Source of the DNA: Variovorax sp. PBL-H6
Lineage (GTDB): Bacteria > Pseudomonadota > Gammaproteobacteria > Burkholderiales > Burkholderiaceae_C
DNA length: 64,000 nucleotides
Direction of reading: 5' to 3'
Assembly: GCF_901827155.1 (NCBI RefSeq)
Contig: NZ_LR594659.1
Coordinates: 4,402,001 to 4,466,000 of the forward strand
Numbering within the stretch: the first letter of the stretch is position 1; each line of letters begins with the position of its first letter. The translations under genes and the position numbers were made by a program. Shown piece by piece: positions 11,094 through 19,554 of this stretch. A model generated the notes under the pieces. It did no database searches. It was not told the origin of the DNA and saw only the letters and a program-made list of their open reading frames with translations.

Positions 11094-12257
11094 ATGGAGC
11101 GCGAGGCGCTGCGGACCTTCGCCCGCTCCTGGCTGCCGGCCCGTACCAATGTCAATACGCGCGAACGCCTGCGCGCCGTTGCCGGTGCCGGGTTGGGCCT
11201 GCTGCTGACGGTGCTGATCCTGCAGCTGGCCGAACTGGGCAGCGGTGGCCAGTGGCTGATCGCGCCACTGGGCGCCAGCGCGGTCCTGGTGTTCGCACTG
11301 CCCGCCAGCCCGCTCGCCCAGCCGTGGCCGGTGGTTGCGGGCAACATGTTCTCGGCGCTGGTCGGCGTCGCCTGCGCGCGCTGGATGCCCGATGCCGCGT
11401 GGGTCGGCCCGGCTGCGACCGCGCTGGCCATCGCGCTGATGTTCGCGCTGCGCTGCCTGCATCCGCCCGGCGGGGCGGTGGCGCTGCTGGTGGCGCTGAA
11501 CCACACCACGCATTTCACCTTTGCGCTCCACCCGGTGCTCATCGATTCGGTGCTGCTGGTGCTGGCCGGCGTGTTCTACAACAGCCTGACCGGACGGCGC
11601 TACCCGCACGTCCAGCTGGCGCCGCGCATGCCGCAGGCTGACGCACGCTTCAGCTCGGCCGACGTCGACGCGGTGCTGGCGCGCTACAACCAGGTGCTGG
11701 ACATCAGCCGCGACGATCTCGAGTCGCTGATCCGCGAGACCGAGCTGGAGTCCTACCGCCGTCGCCTGGGCACTGTGCGTTGCGCCGACATCATGTCGCA
11801 CAGCCCCGTGGTCGCCGAGTTCGGCACGCCCTTGCAGGAAGCCTGGGCCCTGATGCAGGCACGCCGCATCAAGGCGCTGCCGGTGATCGACCGCACCCGC
11901 AGGGTGGTGGGTATCGTGACGCAGGCGGACTTCTTCCGGCATATCGACCTGGACCACCACGACGGCCTGGCGGGCCGCTTGCGCGACTTCATTCGCGCGA
12001 CGCGCAGCGTGATGTCGAGCAAGCCCGAGGTGGTGGGCCAGATCATGACGCGGCAGGTCCGCGTATCCAGCGAGGAGCGGCCGATGGTGGAACTGGTGCC
12101 GCTGTTCTCCGAAGGCGGCCACCACCACATCCCGATCATCGACGCCGAGCGACGGCTCACCGGGATGATCACGCAGTCCGATTTTGTGCGCGCACTCTAC
12201 CGCGCGGTAGGACCCGAGACAGCGCCGGCTACTCCAGCGTCACGTTCGCCTTCTTGA
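11094..12257 (+). CDS. HPP-family membrane protein with two CBS domains
   Basis: A 387-residue protein. Residues ~25-170 form four to five membrane helices with the family signature CLHPPGGAVALLVAL; HPP-family proteins have been linked to nitrite transport in plants. The soluble C-terminus carries two CBS repeats (from RCADIMSHSPVV and from VGQIMTRQVRVSS to GMITQSDFVRAL), which usually sense adenine nucleotides and gate the membrane part. The gene starts two bases after the MFS gene, so the pair is cotranscribed. Its last 29 bases overlap the 3' end of the convergent Bug receptor gene. The substrate is unknown. Confidence 0.85.
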   Translation: MEREALRTFARSWLPARTNVNTRERLRAVAGAGLGLLLTVLILQLAELGSGGQWLIAPLGASAVLVFALPASPLAQPWPVVAGNMFSALVGVACARWMPDAAWVGPAATALAIALMFALRCLHPPGGAVALLVALNHTTHFTFALHPVLIDSVLLVLAGVFYNSLTGRRYPHVQLAPRMPQADARFSSADVDAVLARYNQVLDISRDDLESLIRETELESYRRRLGTVRCADIMSHSPVVAEFGTPLQEAWALMQARRIKALPVIDRTRRVVGIVTQADFFRHIDLDHHDGLAGRLRDFIRATRSVMSSKPEVVGQIMTRQVRVSSEERPMVELVPLFSEGGHHHIPIIDAERRLTGMITQSDFVRALYRAVGPETAPATPASRSPS

Positions 12258-13209
12258 CCAGCGCCGCGTAGCGATCGGCCTCGCTGCGGAAATAGCGGGC
12301 GGCCTCCTCCGGCGTCGTCGGCCTGATGATGTTGCCCTGCTTGTCCATGGCTTCGCGCATCTCGGCCGTGCCGAAGGCGGCCACCACGGCATCGTGCACG
12401 CGCTTGATCTCCGCCGCCGGCAGCCTGGCCGGACCGATCACGGCGAACCAGCCCTCCACGCTGTAGTTGGGCAGCCCCTGCTCTGCAATGGTTGGGATCT
12501 CGGGCGCCGCCGGCGAGCGTGCCGGGCCGCACAGCCCAATGGCACGCAACGCACCGCTCCTGATGTGCTGCTGCGCCGCCGGCAAGGCCACGACCCCGAT
12601 CTCGACCTGGCCCGCGATCATGTCGGTCACCATCGGGCCGGTGCCCTTGTAGGGGATGTGGCGCGCCTTCACGCCGGCCTCGTCCATGAACATCTCGCCG
12701 GCCAGGTGGATGATGGTGCCGTTGCCCGAGGACGCGTAGTTGTAGCCATCGGGCTTCGCCCTGAGCAGCGCCACCAATTCCTTCACGTTCTTCGCCGGCA
12801 CCTTCGGATTCACCACCAGCACCAGCGGCGTCGCGCCCACCACGCTGATCGGCGTGATGTCGTTGATGGCGTCGAAGGGCATCTTCTTGTAGACGCTCGG
12901 GTTGATCACGTGGTTGTTCGACACCATGCCGAGCGTGAGCCCGTCCGGCGCCGCCTTGACCACGACCGATGTACCGGTGATGCCGCCCGCGCCCGGCAGG
13001 TTCTCGATCACCACCGGCTGTCCGAAGGCCTTGCCCAGGGCTGGCGCGGCGGCGCGCGCGATGGTGTCCACGCCCGAGCCGGCGCTGATCGGCAGGACGA
13101 TGCGCACCGGCTTGTCTGAGCCGCCCTGCGCCAGGGCGGGCAGCGCGGCGGTAGCGAACATGCACGTGCCGAAGCCGAGCATCGTGCGGCGCGAGAGGAT
13201 GGGGTTCAT
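12229..13209 (-). CDS. Bug-family tripartite tricarboxylate transporter receptor (TctC-like)
   Basis: A 326-residue periplasmic solute-binding protein. The Tat-like signal peptide (SRRTMLGFGTCMF, cleavage after ALA) suggests export in folded form. Family motifs are PVRIVLPISAGSGVDTIARA, ENLPGAGGITGT, GYNYASSGNGTIIHLAGEMF and HIPYKGTGPMVTDMIAGQV. Bug receptors bind carboxylates. No TctA/TctB membrane genes are nearby, as is usual for the expanded Bug family. It is the last gene of an operon with a CoA-transferase and an HMG-CoA-lyase-like enzyme, so the ligand is probably a dicarboxylate or hydroxy-dicarboxylate handled by those enzymes (inference). Confidence 0.9.
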   Translation of the reverse strand: MNPILSRRTMLGFGTCMFATAALPALAQGGSDKPVRIVLPISAGSGVDTIARAAAPALGKAFGQPVVIENLPGAGGITGTSVVVKAAPDGLTLGMVSNNHVINPSVYKKMPFDAINDITPISVVGATPLVLVVNPKVPAKNVKELVALLRAKPDGYNYASSGNGTIIHLAGEMFMDEAGVKARHIPYKGTGPMVTDMIAGQVEIGVVALPAAQQHIRSGALRAIGLCGPARSPAAPEIPTIAEQGLPNYSVEGWFAVIGPARLPAAEIKRVHDAVVAAFGTAEMREAMDKQGNIIRPTTPEEAARYFRSEADRYAALVKKANVTLE

Positions 13210-13253
13210 GTCGTGTCTCCTTGGTTCTGTCGAATGGTTCAGGGGCGGGTCGA

Positions 13254-14408
13254 TCAGGCCGCAGCGCGCGCCGCGAGTTGCGACAGGACCTCGTCGGTGT
13301 GCTCGCCCACGCGCGCCAGCGCCTGCCGCACGCCGGGGCGGCGGCCGCCCATCAGCAGCGGCAACAGCACCACCTCGGTCATGCCGCCGTCGTCGGTCTC
13401 CATCGGCACGAGGCCGCCACTGGCCTTCAGGTGCGGGTCCTGCAGCAGTTGATCGGGTCGCACGATCGGGGCATAGGGAATGCCAGCCTCCTCGAGCCTG
13501 GGGGCGAGTTCGTCGACGCGATGGTGCGCCAGGATCTCGCCAAGCCGCTGCAGCAAGGCCGGGCGCACCGCCACGCGCAGCGCATTGGTCGCCAGCCCCG
13601 GGTCCGTCGCGAGTTCGGGTGCCTCGAGCACGCGGCACAGCGTGAGGAACTGCTTGTCGCTCACCGCGCCGATGAAGAGCTGCTCGCCCCCGGCGAGCGC
13701 GAAAACGTCGTAGACGCTCCAGGCGGATACGCGCGAAGGCATGGGCGGCGGCGGCTCCCCGGTCATTGCGAACTGCTGCATGTGCTGCGAGGACAGGAAC
13801 ACGCAGTTCTCGAACAGCGCGCTCTGCACTTCCTGACCGCGGCCAGTGCGCTCGCGCTCGCGCAGCGCCGCCAGCACGCCGATGGCGCCGAACATGCCGC
13901 CCATGATGTCGTTGACCGAGGTACCTGCGCGCAGCGGACGCCCTTGCGGGCCCGTCATGTACGAGAGGCCACCCATCATCTGCACCACCTCGTCGAGCGC
14001 GAGCCGCTTCTCGTACGGCCCCGGCAGGAAGCCCTTGTGCGAGACATAGATCAGCCGCGGGTACTTCTTCGAGAGGGTCTCGTAGTCGAGACCCAGCGAG
14101 CTCATCAGCCCCGGCCGGAAGTTCTCGAGCATCACATCGCACTCGCCGATCAGCTCGCTCGCCGTGGCTCGGCCCTCGTCGCTCGTGATGTCGAGCACCA
14201 CGCTCTTCTTGTTGCGGTTGAACGAGCGGAAGAAGCCGATGCCGAGGCCCGGCAGCCGGCGCGTCTTGTCTCCGCCGGGCGGCTCGATCTTGATCACCTC
14301 GGCGCCGAGGTCGGCCAGGATCATCCCGCAGGTGGGGCCCATCACCATGTGGGTGAACTCGACCACGCGAACGCCGGCGAGGGGCAGGGAATCAGCTTCG
14401 TTTTTCAT
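13254..14408 (-). CDS. Family III CoA-transferase (CaiB/BaiF)
   Basis: A 384-residue protein starting LAGVRVVEFTHMVMGPTCGM and followed by LGAEVIKIEPPGGDKTR, the family III signature, with SFNRNKKSVVLDI and LVENFRPG-like VMLENFRPGLMSSLG. The catalytic Asp of the family lies in the stretch NDIMGGMFGAIGVLAAL (after GTSVND). It moves CoA between carboxylic acids, typically using succinyl-CoA. It sits between the HMG-CoA-lyase-like gene (12-base gap) and a Bug receptor (44-base gap). Together they suggest activation and cleavage of a 3-hydroxy-3-methyl dicarboxylate such as HMG or citramalate (inference). Confidence 0.88.
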   Translation of the reverse strand: MKNEADSLPLAGVRVVEFTHMVMGPTCGMILADLGAEVIKIEPPGGDKTRRLPGLGIGFFRSFNRNKKSVVLDITSDEGRATASELIGECDVMLENFRPGLMSSLGLDYETLSKKYPRLIYVSHKGFLPGPYEKRLALDEVVQMMGGLSYMTGPQGRPLRAGTSVNDIMGGMFGAIGVLAALRERERTGRGQEVQSALFENCVFLSSQHMQQFAMTGEPPPPMPSRVSAWSVYDVFALAGGEQLFIGAVSDKQFLTLCRVLEAPELATDPGLATNALRVAVRPALLQRLGEILAHHRVDELAPRLEEAGIPYAPIVRPDQLLQDPHLKASGGLVPMETDDGGMTEVVLLPLLMGGRRPGVRQALARVGEHTDEVLSQLAARAAA

Positions 14409-14420
14409 GGTGCTTTCGTG

Positions 14421-15371
14421 TCAGGCCGCCAGGGCTTCGGGCGTGAAGGTCTTGGGCAGGCCGGCGCGCCAGAGCGTGCCGTGCAGTGTCTCCCCGTGGA
14501 GCCAACCGGCCACGCGCGCACGCAGCGCGAGCAGCGGCCCGATGTCCACCCCCGTCGCGATGCCCATGCTGCCCAGCATGTACGCGAGGTCCTCGGTGGC
14601 CACGTTGCCGCTCGCGCCGGGCGCATGCGGACAGCCGCCGATGCCGGCAAGGCAAGCGTCGAAGCGGCTCACGCCCAGCTCCAGCGCGGCGTAGACATTG
14701 GCCAGGCCCAGGCCGCGCGTATCGTGAAAGTGGCCGCACCAGAAGCGCTCGCCTGCGATCTTCAGCGCCTGCTCGAAGAGCCTGCGCACCATCGCCGGGT
14801 CGGCGTAGCCCACCGTGTCGGCCAGGCTCACCCGGTCGGCGCCGGCGTCGAGGAGGGCCTGCATCAGACGCAGCACCTCGCCTGGATCGACCTCGCCCTG
14901 CAGCGTGCACCCGAAAGCGGTGCCCACGCCGCCTTCGATCAGCGTCTTCGCGCCGGCCGCGTCACGTGCCGCGCGGATGCGGGCGACTTCCGCCACCACT
15001 TCGTCGGGTGTCTTGCGCAGGTTGGCCACGCTGTGCGCGTGACTGGCCGACAGCGGCACGATCATCAGGTCGGCGCCGCTCGCAATCGCACTCTCGGCGC
15101 CGCGCAGGTTCGGCACCAGCACCGAAACGAACAGCCCGGGCAGTGTCTTGGCAAAGCTCACCAGCTCGGCTGTGTCGGCCAGCTGCGGCAGCAGGCGCGC
15201 CGGCACGAAGGAGCCGACCTCGATCTCCCGTTGGCCGGCGGCATGGGCCGCGCGAATCCACTCGCGCTTGCGCTCGGTCGACAGGATGGTGGCGATGCTC
15301 TGGAGACCATCGCGCAGGCCGACTTCGCGGATGACGGCGACGCTCGGCAGGCGCGGATTCGATTCGGGCAT
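14421..15371 (-). CDS. Hydroxymethylglutaryl-CoA lyase-family enzyme
   Basis: A 316-residue DRE-TIM metallolyase. The motifs are REVGLRDGLQSI (N-terminal catalytic Arg and metal Asp), IEVGSFVP, SLADTVGYADP, GHFHDTRGLGLAN (metal His pair) and the flap GIGGCPHAPGASGNVATED, which carries the catalytic Cys. It cleaves 3-hydroxy-3-methylacyl-CoA esters, classically HMG-CoA to acetoacetate and acetyl-CoA. With the adjacent CoA-transferase and Bug receptor it could instead act on citramalyl-CoA in itaconate breakdown. The start is ATG 15371 (MPESNPRLPSVAVIREVG). It is divergent from the LysR regulator. Confidence 0.87.
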   Translation of the reverse strand: MPESNPRLPSVAVIREVGLRDGLQSIATILSTERKREWIRAAHAAGQREIEVGSFVPARLLPQLADTAELVSFAKTLPGLFVSVLVPNLRGAESAIASGADLMIVPLSASHAHSVANLRKTPDEVVAEVARIRAARDAAGAKTLIEGGVGTAFGCTLQGEVDPGEVLRLMQALLDAGADRVSLADTVGYADPAMVRRLFEQALKIAGERFWCGHFHDTRGLGLANVYAALELGVSRFDACLAGIGGCPHAPGASGNVATEDLAYMLGSMGIATGVDIGPLLALRARVAGWLHGETLHGTLWRAGLPKTFTPEALAA

Positions 15372-15419
15372 GGGCTTTGTCTCTCGTGGCCGGCAGGAAA
15401 CCGGTTCTTGCCAGAACTC

Positions 15420-15432
15420 TAGGCGTTCCCTA
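15420..15432. promoter_or_regulatory. Candidate LysR box (TAG-N7-CTA, T-N11-A)
   Basis: TAGGCGTTCCCTA has the T-N11-A geometry with dyad ends (TAG/CTA) expected of LysR-type regulators. It lies in the short divergent region between the lyase gene and the LysR gene. Such short motifs occur by chance, so support is mainly positional. Confidence 0.35.
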
Positions 15433-15484
15433 TCGTTTGCAAAAGCGGTAATCTGGCATGCCAAACATTCCCATCTGGAACGCC

Positions 15485-16390
15485 ATGCGAGACCTGGACC
15501 TCACGAGCCTGCGCCTTTTCGTGGCGGTCTGCGAGACCCGCAACATCGCGCGAGCGGGCGAACAGCACCACATCGTCGCCTCCGCCATCAGCAAGCGGCT
15601 GGCCCAGCTCGAAAGCGTGGTCGGTGCCACGCTGTTCGAGCGCCGCCGTCGCGGCGTCACGCCCACGGCGGCCGGCGAGATCCTGTTGGAGCACGCGCGC
15701 GCCATGCTGGCCAGTGCCGACCGCGTGGCCCGCGACATGGCGGATTACGGACGTGGCGTGAAGGGCCAGGTGCGGGTGCTGGCCAGCGTGTCCTCCATCG
15801 CCGAATTCCTGCCCGACGACATCGCGGATTTCCTGCAGGCGCCGGCGCACCGTGACATTCGCGTCGACATCGAGGAGGCGTTGAGCCGCGACCTGGTGCG
15901 CGCGTTGCGCGAAGGCTCGGCGCCGGTCGGCGTGTGCTGGGACGCGGCAGACCTGGAAGGCCTGCAGGCCTGGCCCTACCGACGCGACCGGCTGGCGCTG
16001 GTTGCTCATCCCTCGCACCCGATCTCGCGGCGGCGGCGCTGCAGCTTCGAGGAGACGCTGGAGTTCGACCACGTGGGCCTGCCAGCCTCCACTGCGGTCC
16101 ACACGATGTTGGCCCGCGCCGCCGCCATCATCGGGCGTCCGCTCAGCTACCGCGCGGTGGTGTCGACCTTCGATGCAGCGCTGCGCTGCGTGCGTGCCGG
16201 CCTGGGCATCGCCGTGGTGCCGCGCGAGGTGGTCGACCCGGTGGTGCAGAGCTTGGGACTGCGCGTGGTGCCGCTGTCCGACCCGTGGGCCGAGCGACGC
16301 TTTGCGATCTGTTTTCGCAGCGAAGCCAATCTCTCGCCGGCCGCCAAGCTGCTGGTGGCGCACTTGCGCGAGCGCGCCGCAGCGAGCTGA
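15485..16390 (+). CDS. LysR-type transcriptional regulator
   Basis: A 301-residue LysR regulator. The N-terminal winged helix spans about residues 1-60 (DLTSLRLFVAVCETRNIARA, ISKRLAQLESVVGATLFERR). The substrate-binding domain follows, with GLGIAVVPREVV near the C-terminus. It is divergent from the HMG-CoA-lyase/CoA-transferase/Bug operon and probably controls it in response to a pathway acid. ATG 15485 gives a typical family N-terminus; an ATG at 15458 would add nine residues (MPNIPIWNA) and cannot be excluded. Confidence 0.9.
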   Translation: MRDLDLTSLRLFVAVCETRNIARAGEQHHIVASAISKRLAQLESVVGATLFERRRRGVTPTAAGEILLEHARAMLASADRVARDMADYGRGVKGQVRVLASVSSIAEFLPDDIADFLQAPAHRDIRVDIEEALSRDLVRALREGSAPVGVCWDAADLEGLQAWPYRRDRLALVAHPSHPISRRRRCSFEETLEFDHVGLPASTAVHTMLARAAAIIGRPLSYRAVVSTFDAALRCVRAGLGIAVVPREVVDPVVQSLGLRVVPLSDPWAERRFAICFRSEANLSPAAKLLVAHLRERAAAS

Positions 16391-16481
16391 AGGAGGTGAA
16401 AGGTCGCGAAATCTGTTGAACGACCCGGATTCCCAAGACCCCCTCGTAGAATTTTTTTCTACTAATTTTTCGGGGGGTTAC

Positions 16482-17618
16482 ATGAGACTCGTCGGTATCG
16501 GCTTTTCAGCACTCGCGCTCGTCGGGCTCATTGCCTGTTCCAAGATTCCCGACACGGTAAAGATCGGCGTCGCCCAGCCCTTGTCGGGCCCACTGGCCGC
16601 ATTGGGCAAGGACATGCTCCAGGGCGTCGAGCTGGCGGTGAAGGAGATCAACGCCAGCGGCGTCGTGGTGGACGGAAAGACCGTGCACTTCCAGATCGTT
16701 GCCGTCGACGATCAATCGAGCCCAGGCGTCGGCGCGCAGGTTGCCAGCCATCTCGTCGACGAGGGCGTCGTTGCCGTCATCGGCCATCTCAATTCCGGTG
16801 TGAGCATTCAGGCTGCGCCCATCTACGCCGCAAGGAACATCCCCCAGCTCGCGATCTCCACCCAGCCCAAGTACACGCAGCTCGGCTTCCCGACCACGCT
16901 GCGGCTGGTGGCCAGCGACACGATCCAGGGGCGCGCAATGGGCGCGTATGCAGCAACCACGCTGAGCGAAAGCGCAGGTGCCTGTGCGGTCGTCGACGAC
17001 AGCACGTCGTATGGCAAGGCGCTGGCCGACCTTGCGGAAAAATCGCTCAGCGGCCATGGCCGAACCGTCGCCTTGCGCCGATCCTTCGATGACAAGACGA
17101 CCGAATTCGGTTCGCTGGTCAAGGAGTTGAAGACCCGTTCGGTCGAGACCATCGTCACCACCCTTGCGGACTTCCAAGTCGTCGCATTGATCGAACAGCT
17201 GGCAGCCGCCGAGCTGACCAACATCAAGATCGTTGGCGGCGATACGCTCAAGACGAACAAGCTGCTCGCACGAAAGCTCCCGCTCGAAGTCTTCGCCACA
17301 TCGCCCGTGCTGGAGCCGCGGGAGTTCTACCGCGGCGCAAAGTTCGTCGAGGCCTTCAGCGCTGCGTACGGCCACCCGCCGGTGTATGGGTCGCACTATG
17401 CCTACGACGCGATGTACCTGCTGTCCAACGCGGTGCACCGAGCCAACTCGGTGGATGGCAAGGTGCTGACGACCAAGCTTCGCGAGCTCGACTTCATGGC
17501 CCCGGTCACCAACGTGATGAAGTTCGGGCCCGACGGCGAGCAGCTGTACGGCAGTGTCGGCGTCTATCGACCGCGCGGGGGCCGCTGGGAACCGTTGATG
17601 AGCTCAGATCGCTGGTAA
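16482..17618 (+). CDS. Branched-chain amino acid-type ABC transporter receptor, lipoprotein
   Basis: A 378-residue periplasmic-binding protein of the LivK/Peripla_BP_6 family. The signal peptide ends in the lipobox LIAC (lipid-modified Cys19), so it is membrane-anchored. Typical motifs are VKIGVAQPLSGPLAALGKDM, QGVELAVKEINASGVV, VAVIGHLNSGVSIQAAPIY and YAYDAMYLLSNAV. It stands alone: no ABC permease or ATPase lies next to it on this strand, although a complete minus-strand liv set begins about 500 bases away with its own receptor. The ligand is unknown; aromatic or amino acids are equally possible for this family. Confidence 0.85.
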   Translation: MRLVGIGFSALALVGLIACSKIPDTVKIGVAQPLSGPLAALGKDMLQGVELAVKEINASGVVVDGKTVHFQIVAVDDQSSPGVGAQVASHLVDEGVVAVIGHLNSGVSIQAAPIYAARNIPQLAISTQPKYTQLGFPTTLRLVASDTIQGRAMGAYAATTLSESAGACAVVDDSTSYGKALADLAEKSLSGHGRTVALRRSFDDKTTEFGSLVKELKTRSVETIVTTLADFQVVALIEQLAAAELTNIKIVGGDTLKTNKLLARKLPLEVFATSPVLEPREFYRGAKFVEAFSAAYGHPPVYGSHYAYDAMYLLSNAVHRANSVDGKVLTTKLRELDFMAPVTNVMKFGPDGEQLYGSVGVYRPRGGRWEPLMSSDRW

Positions 17619-17633
17619 ACGGGGGCGCCCAGG

Positions 17634-18041
17634 CTAGCGAGCGGTCTCCTGCGCCTCCAGGGTTTTTTTCATGACGCGCATCCCCTCATCGATCATGCCG
17701 GCGATGGGCCCCGCCATCTCGCGCGGCAGCAAATCGGCTATCCAGACCAGCCGGCTTTGCCCACCGCCCTCGTCGAAGATCTGCAGCGATGCGTTGTGAT
17801 GGCTGAGCCGGCCGCCGCTGGCCGACCAGACCAGGCGCCGCGCGGTATCGTCCAGGTCGACGATCACCTCCCGCGCTACCACGCCGTTGCCGAAGGTGAC
17901 GATGCGCGCATCGCCCTCCAGCTTGCAGTCGGTCACGAAGCCGGGCACCAGCCGGTGGTGGATGGCGCCGATGTCGCGCACCGCCTCCCAGACCTGCGCG
18001 GCGCTCGCGGCCACCTGCGTTTCACGCCGAATGCTTGCCAT
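17634..18041 (-). CDS. SRPBCC (START-like) small-ligand-binding protein
   Basis: A 135-residue single-domain protein of the polyketide cyclase/dehydrase (SRPBCC) superfamily: VAASAAQVWEAVRDIGAIHHR, with TRLVW-like RRLVWSASGGRLSHHNASLQI, and a C-terminal helix (GMIDEGMRVMKKTLE). Members bind hydrophobic ligands; no catalytic function can be inferred. RBS AGGAG precedes ATG 18041. It is the last gene of the minus-strand vanA-to-livF block, with a 54-base gap after livF, so it may assist with the same aromatic substrate (inference). Confidence 0.78.
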   Translation of the reverse strand: MASIRRETQVAASAAQVWEAVRDIGAIHHRLVPGFVTDCKLEGDARIVTFGNGVVAREVIVDLDDTARRLVWSASGGRLSHHNASLQIFDEGGGQSRLVWIADLLPREMAGPIAGMIDEGMRVMKKTLEAQETAR

Positions 18042-18095
18042 GTGCGAGTCTCCTGTGGCGAGTCGTTGACAGACCAGTGTAGGCCCGGCGCGCCG

Positions 18096-18800
18096 TCAGC
18101 GCGAGACGCCCAGCAAGCGCTCCAGCACCTCGGGCTGGTCACGCAAGGTCGCGGCGCGATCGGCATGCACCACCGTGCCATGGTCCAGCACCACCGCTTG
18201 GTCGGAAATGGCGAGGATGGCCTGCGGATGCTGCTCGACGATGATGGCCGCGAGGCCTTCGTCCTGCGTGATGCGGCGAATTGCGCGCAGCAGTTCCTCC
18301 ACGATGATCGGCGCCAGCCCCTCGAGCGGCTCGTCGAGCAGCAGCAGGCGCGGATTCACCACCAGCGCACGTCCCACGGCCAGCATCTGCTGCTCGCCGC
18401 CGGACAGTTGCGTGCCCAGGTTGCGCTTCCGCTCGGCCAGGCGCGGGAACATCTCATAGACGCGTTGCGGGTTCCATCGGCCGGGCCGCTCCACTGCCGT
18501 CAGGTTCTCGTGCACCGTGAGCGACTTGAAGATGTTGCGCTCCTGCGGCACCCAGCCGATGCCGGCCGCCGCGCGCTGGTGCGGCGAGAGCTTGTGCAGC
18601 GCCGAACCCGACAGCGTGATACTGCCGCCGTGCTGGCGCGTCGCGCCCGCCAGCGTGTTGATCAGCGTGGTCTTGCCCGTGCCGTTGCGGCCCAGCAGTG
18701 CCAGCGTCTGGCCCTCGCCGAGGCCGAGCGATATGTCGTGCAGCACCACGGCCTCTCCGTAGCCGGCACTCAGCTTGTCGATGCGCAACAGCTCAGACAT
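18096..18800 (-). CDS. livF: ABC transporter ATPase, LivF type
   Basis: A 234-residue ATPase with Walker A GRNGTGKTTLIN, ABC signature LSGGEQQMLAVGRAL, Walker B LLLLDEPLEG and a switch His (VEQH). It has the LivF-type N-terminus LLRIDKLSAGYGEAVVLHDI. Together with LivG it powers a branched-chain amino acid-type (HAAT) importer. The start ATG 18800 overlaps the livG end by 8 bases. Given the adjacent vanAB genes, the transported compound may be an aromatic acid rather than an amino acid. Confidence 0.9.
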   Translation of the reverse strand: MSELLRIDKLSAGYGEAVVLHDISLGLGEGQTLALLGRNGTGKTTLINTLAGATRQHGGSITLSGSALHKLSPHQRAAAGIGWVPQERNIFKSLTVHENLTAVERPGRWNPQRVYEMFPRLAERKRNLGTQLSGGEQQMLAVGRALVVNPRLLLLDEPLEGLAPIIVEELLRAIRRITQDEGLAAIIVEQHPQAILAISDQAVVLDHGTVVHADRAATLRDQPEVLERLLGVSR

Positions 18801-19554
18801 GCACGGCCCCCTGCCCCAGATAGACCTCCTTGACCTTCGGATCGTTGGCAATCGTGTCCGGGTCGCCTTCCGTGAGCAAGGCCCCGTTGACCAGCACCGT
18901 CATGCGGTCGGCGAAGCTGAACACCAGGTCCATGTCGTGCTCGATGAGCAGCACCGAGACATCGGCCGGCAACGCGGACACCGTTTGCAGCAGTTCCTCG
19001 CGCTCGCCCGCCGGCACGCCGGCGACCGGCTCATCCAGCAGCAGCACGCGCGGCTCGCAGGCCAGCGCGATCGCGATCTCGAGCAGGCGGCGCTTGCCAT
19101 AGGCCAGCTCCCGCGTCGCCTGGCGCGCGACGTCGGTGAGACGGAACTGCTCCAGCAGCTGCTCGGCCCGTTCCGAGACCTGCGCTGCGGCGCCCAGCGG
19201 GCGCCACCACTGCGCGCCGAGGCCCGAGCGCTGCGACACGACCAATGCCAAGGTTTCCAGCGGCGTCATCGAGTCGAAGAGCTGATTGATCTGGAAGGTG
19301 CGCACCATGCCACGCGTCACGCGGGCATGCGGTGCCAGGCGCGTGATGTCCTCGCCCTCCAGGACGATGCGTCCGGCAGTCGGCGTGAGCACGCCCGTCA
19401 GCAGGTTGACCAGCGTGGTCTTGCCGGCACCGTTGGGGCCGATCAGCGCGTGGCGCGCACCTCGCTTCAGGTTCAGCGTCACATTGTCCGTGGCCGTGAT
19501 GCCGCCGAAGCGCATCACCAGCCCGGTGGCGGAGAGCACGATGTTGTCGCTCAT
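18793..19554 (-). CDS. livG: ABC transporter ATPase, LivG type
   Basis: A 253-residue ATPase with LMRFGGI-like VMRFGGITATDNV at the N-terminus, Walker A GPNGAGKTTLVN, the LivG-specific ARTFQ-like VRTFQINQLFDSMT, signature LAYGKRRLLEIAIAL, Walker B VLLLDEPVAGV and the C-terminal FADRMTVLVNGALLTEGDPD. It forms the heterodimeric motor with LivF. The start ATG 19554 overlaps the end of livM by four bases (ATGA). Confidence 0.9.
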   Translation of the reverse strand: MSDNIVLSATGLVMRFGGITATDNVTLNLKRGARHALIGPNGAGKTTLVNLLTGVLTPTAGRIVLEGEDITRLAPHARVTRGMVRTFQINQLFDSMTPLETLALVVSQRSGLGAQWWRPLGAAAQVSERAEQLLEQFRLTDVARQATRELAYGKRRLLEIAIALACEPRVLLLDEPVAGVPAGEREELLQTVSALPADVSVLLIEHDMDLVFSFADRMTVLVNGALLTEGDPDTIANDPKVKEVYLGQGAVHV

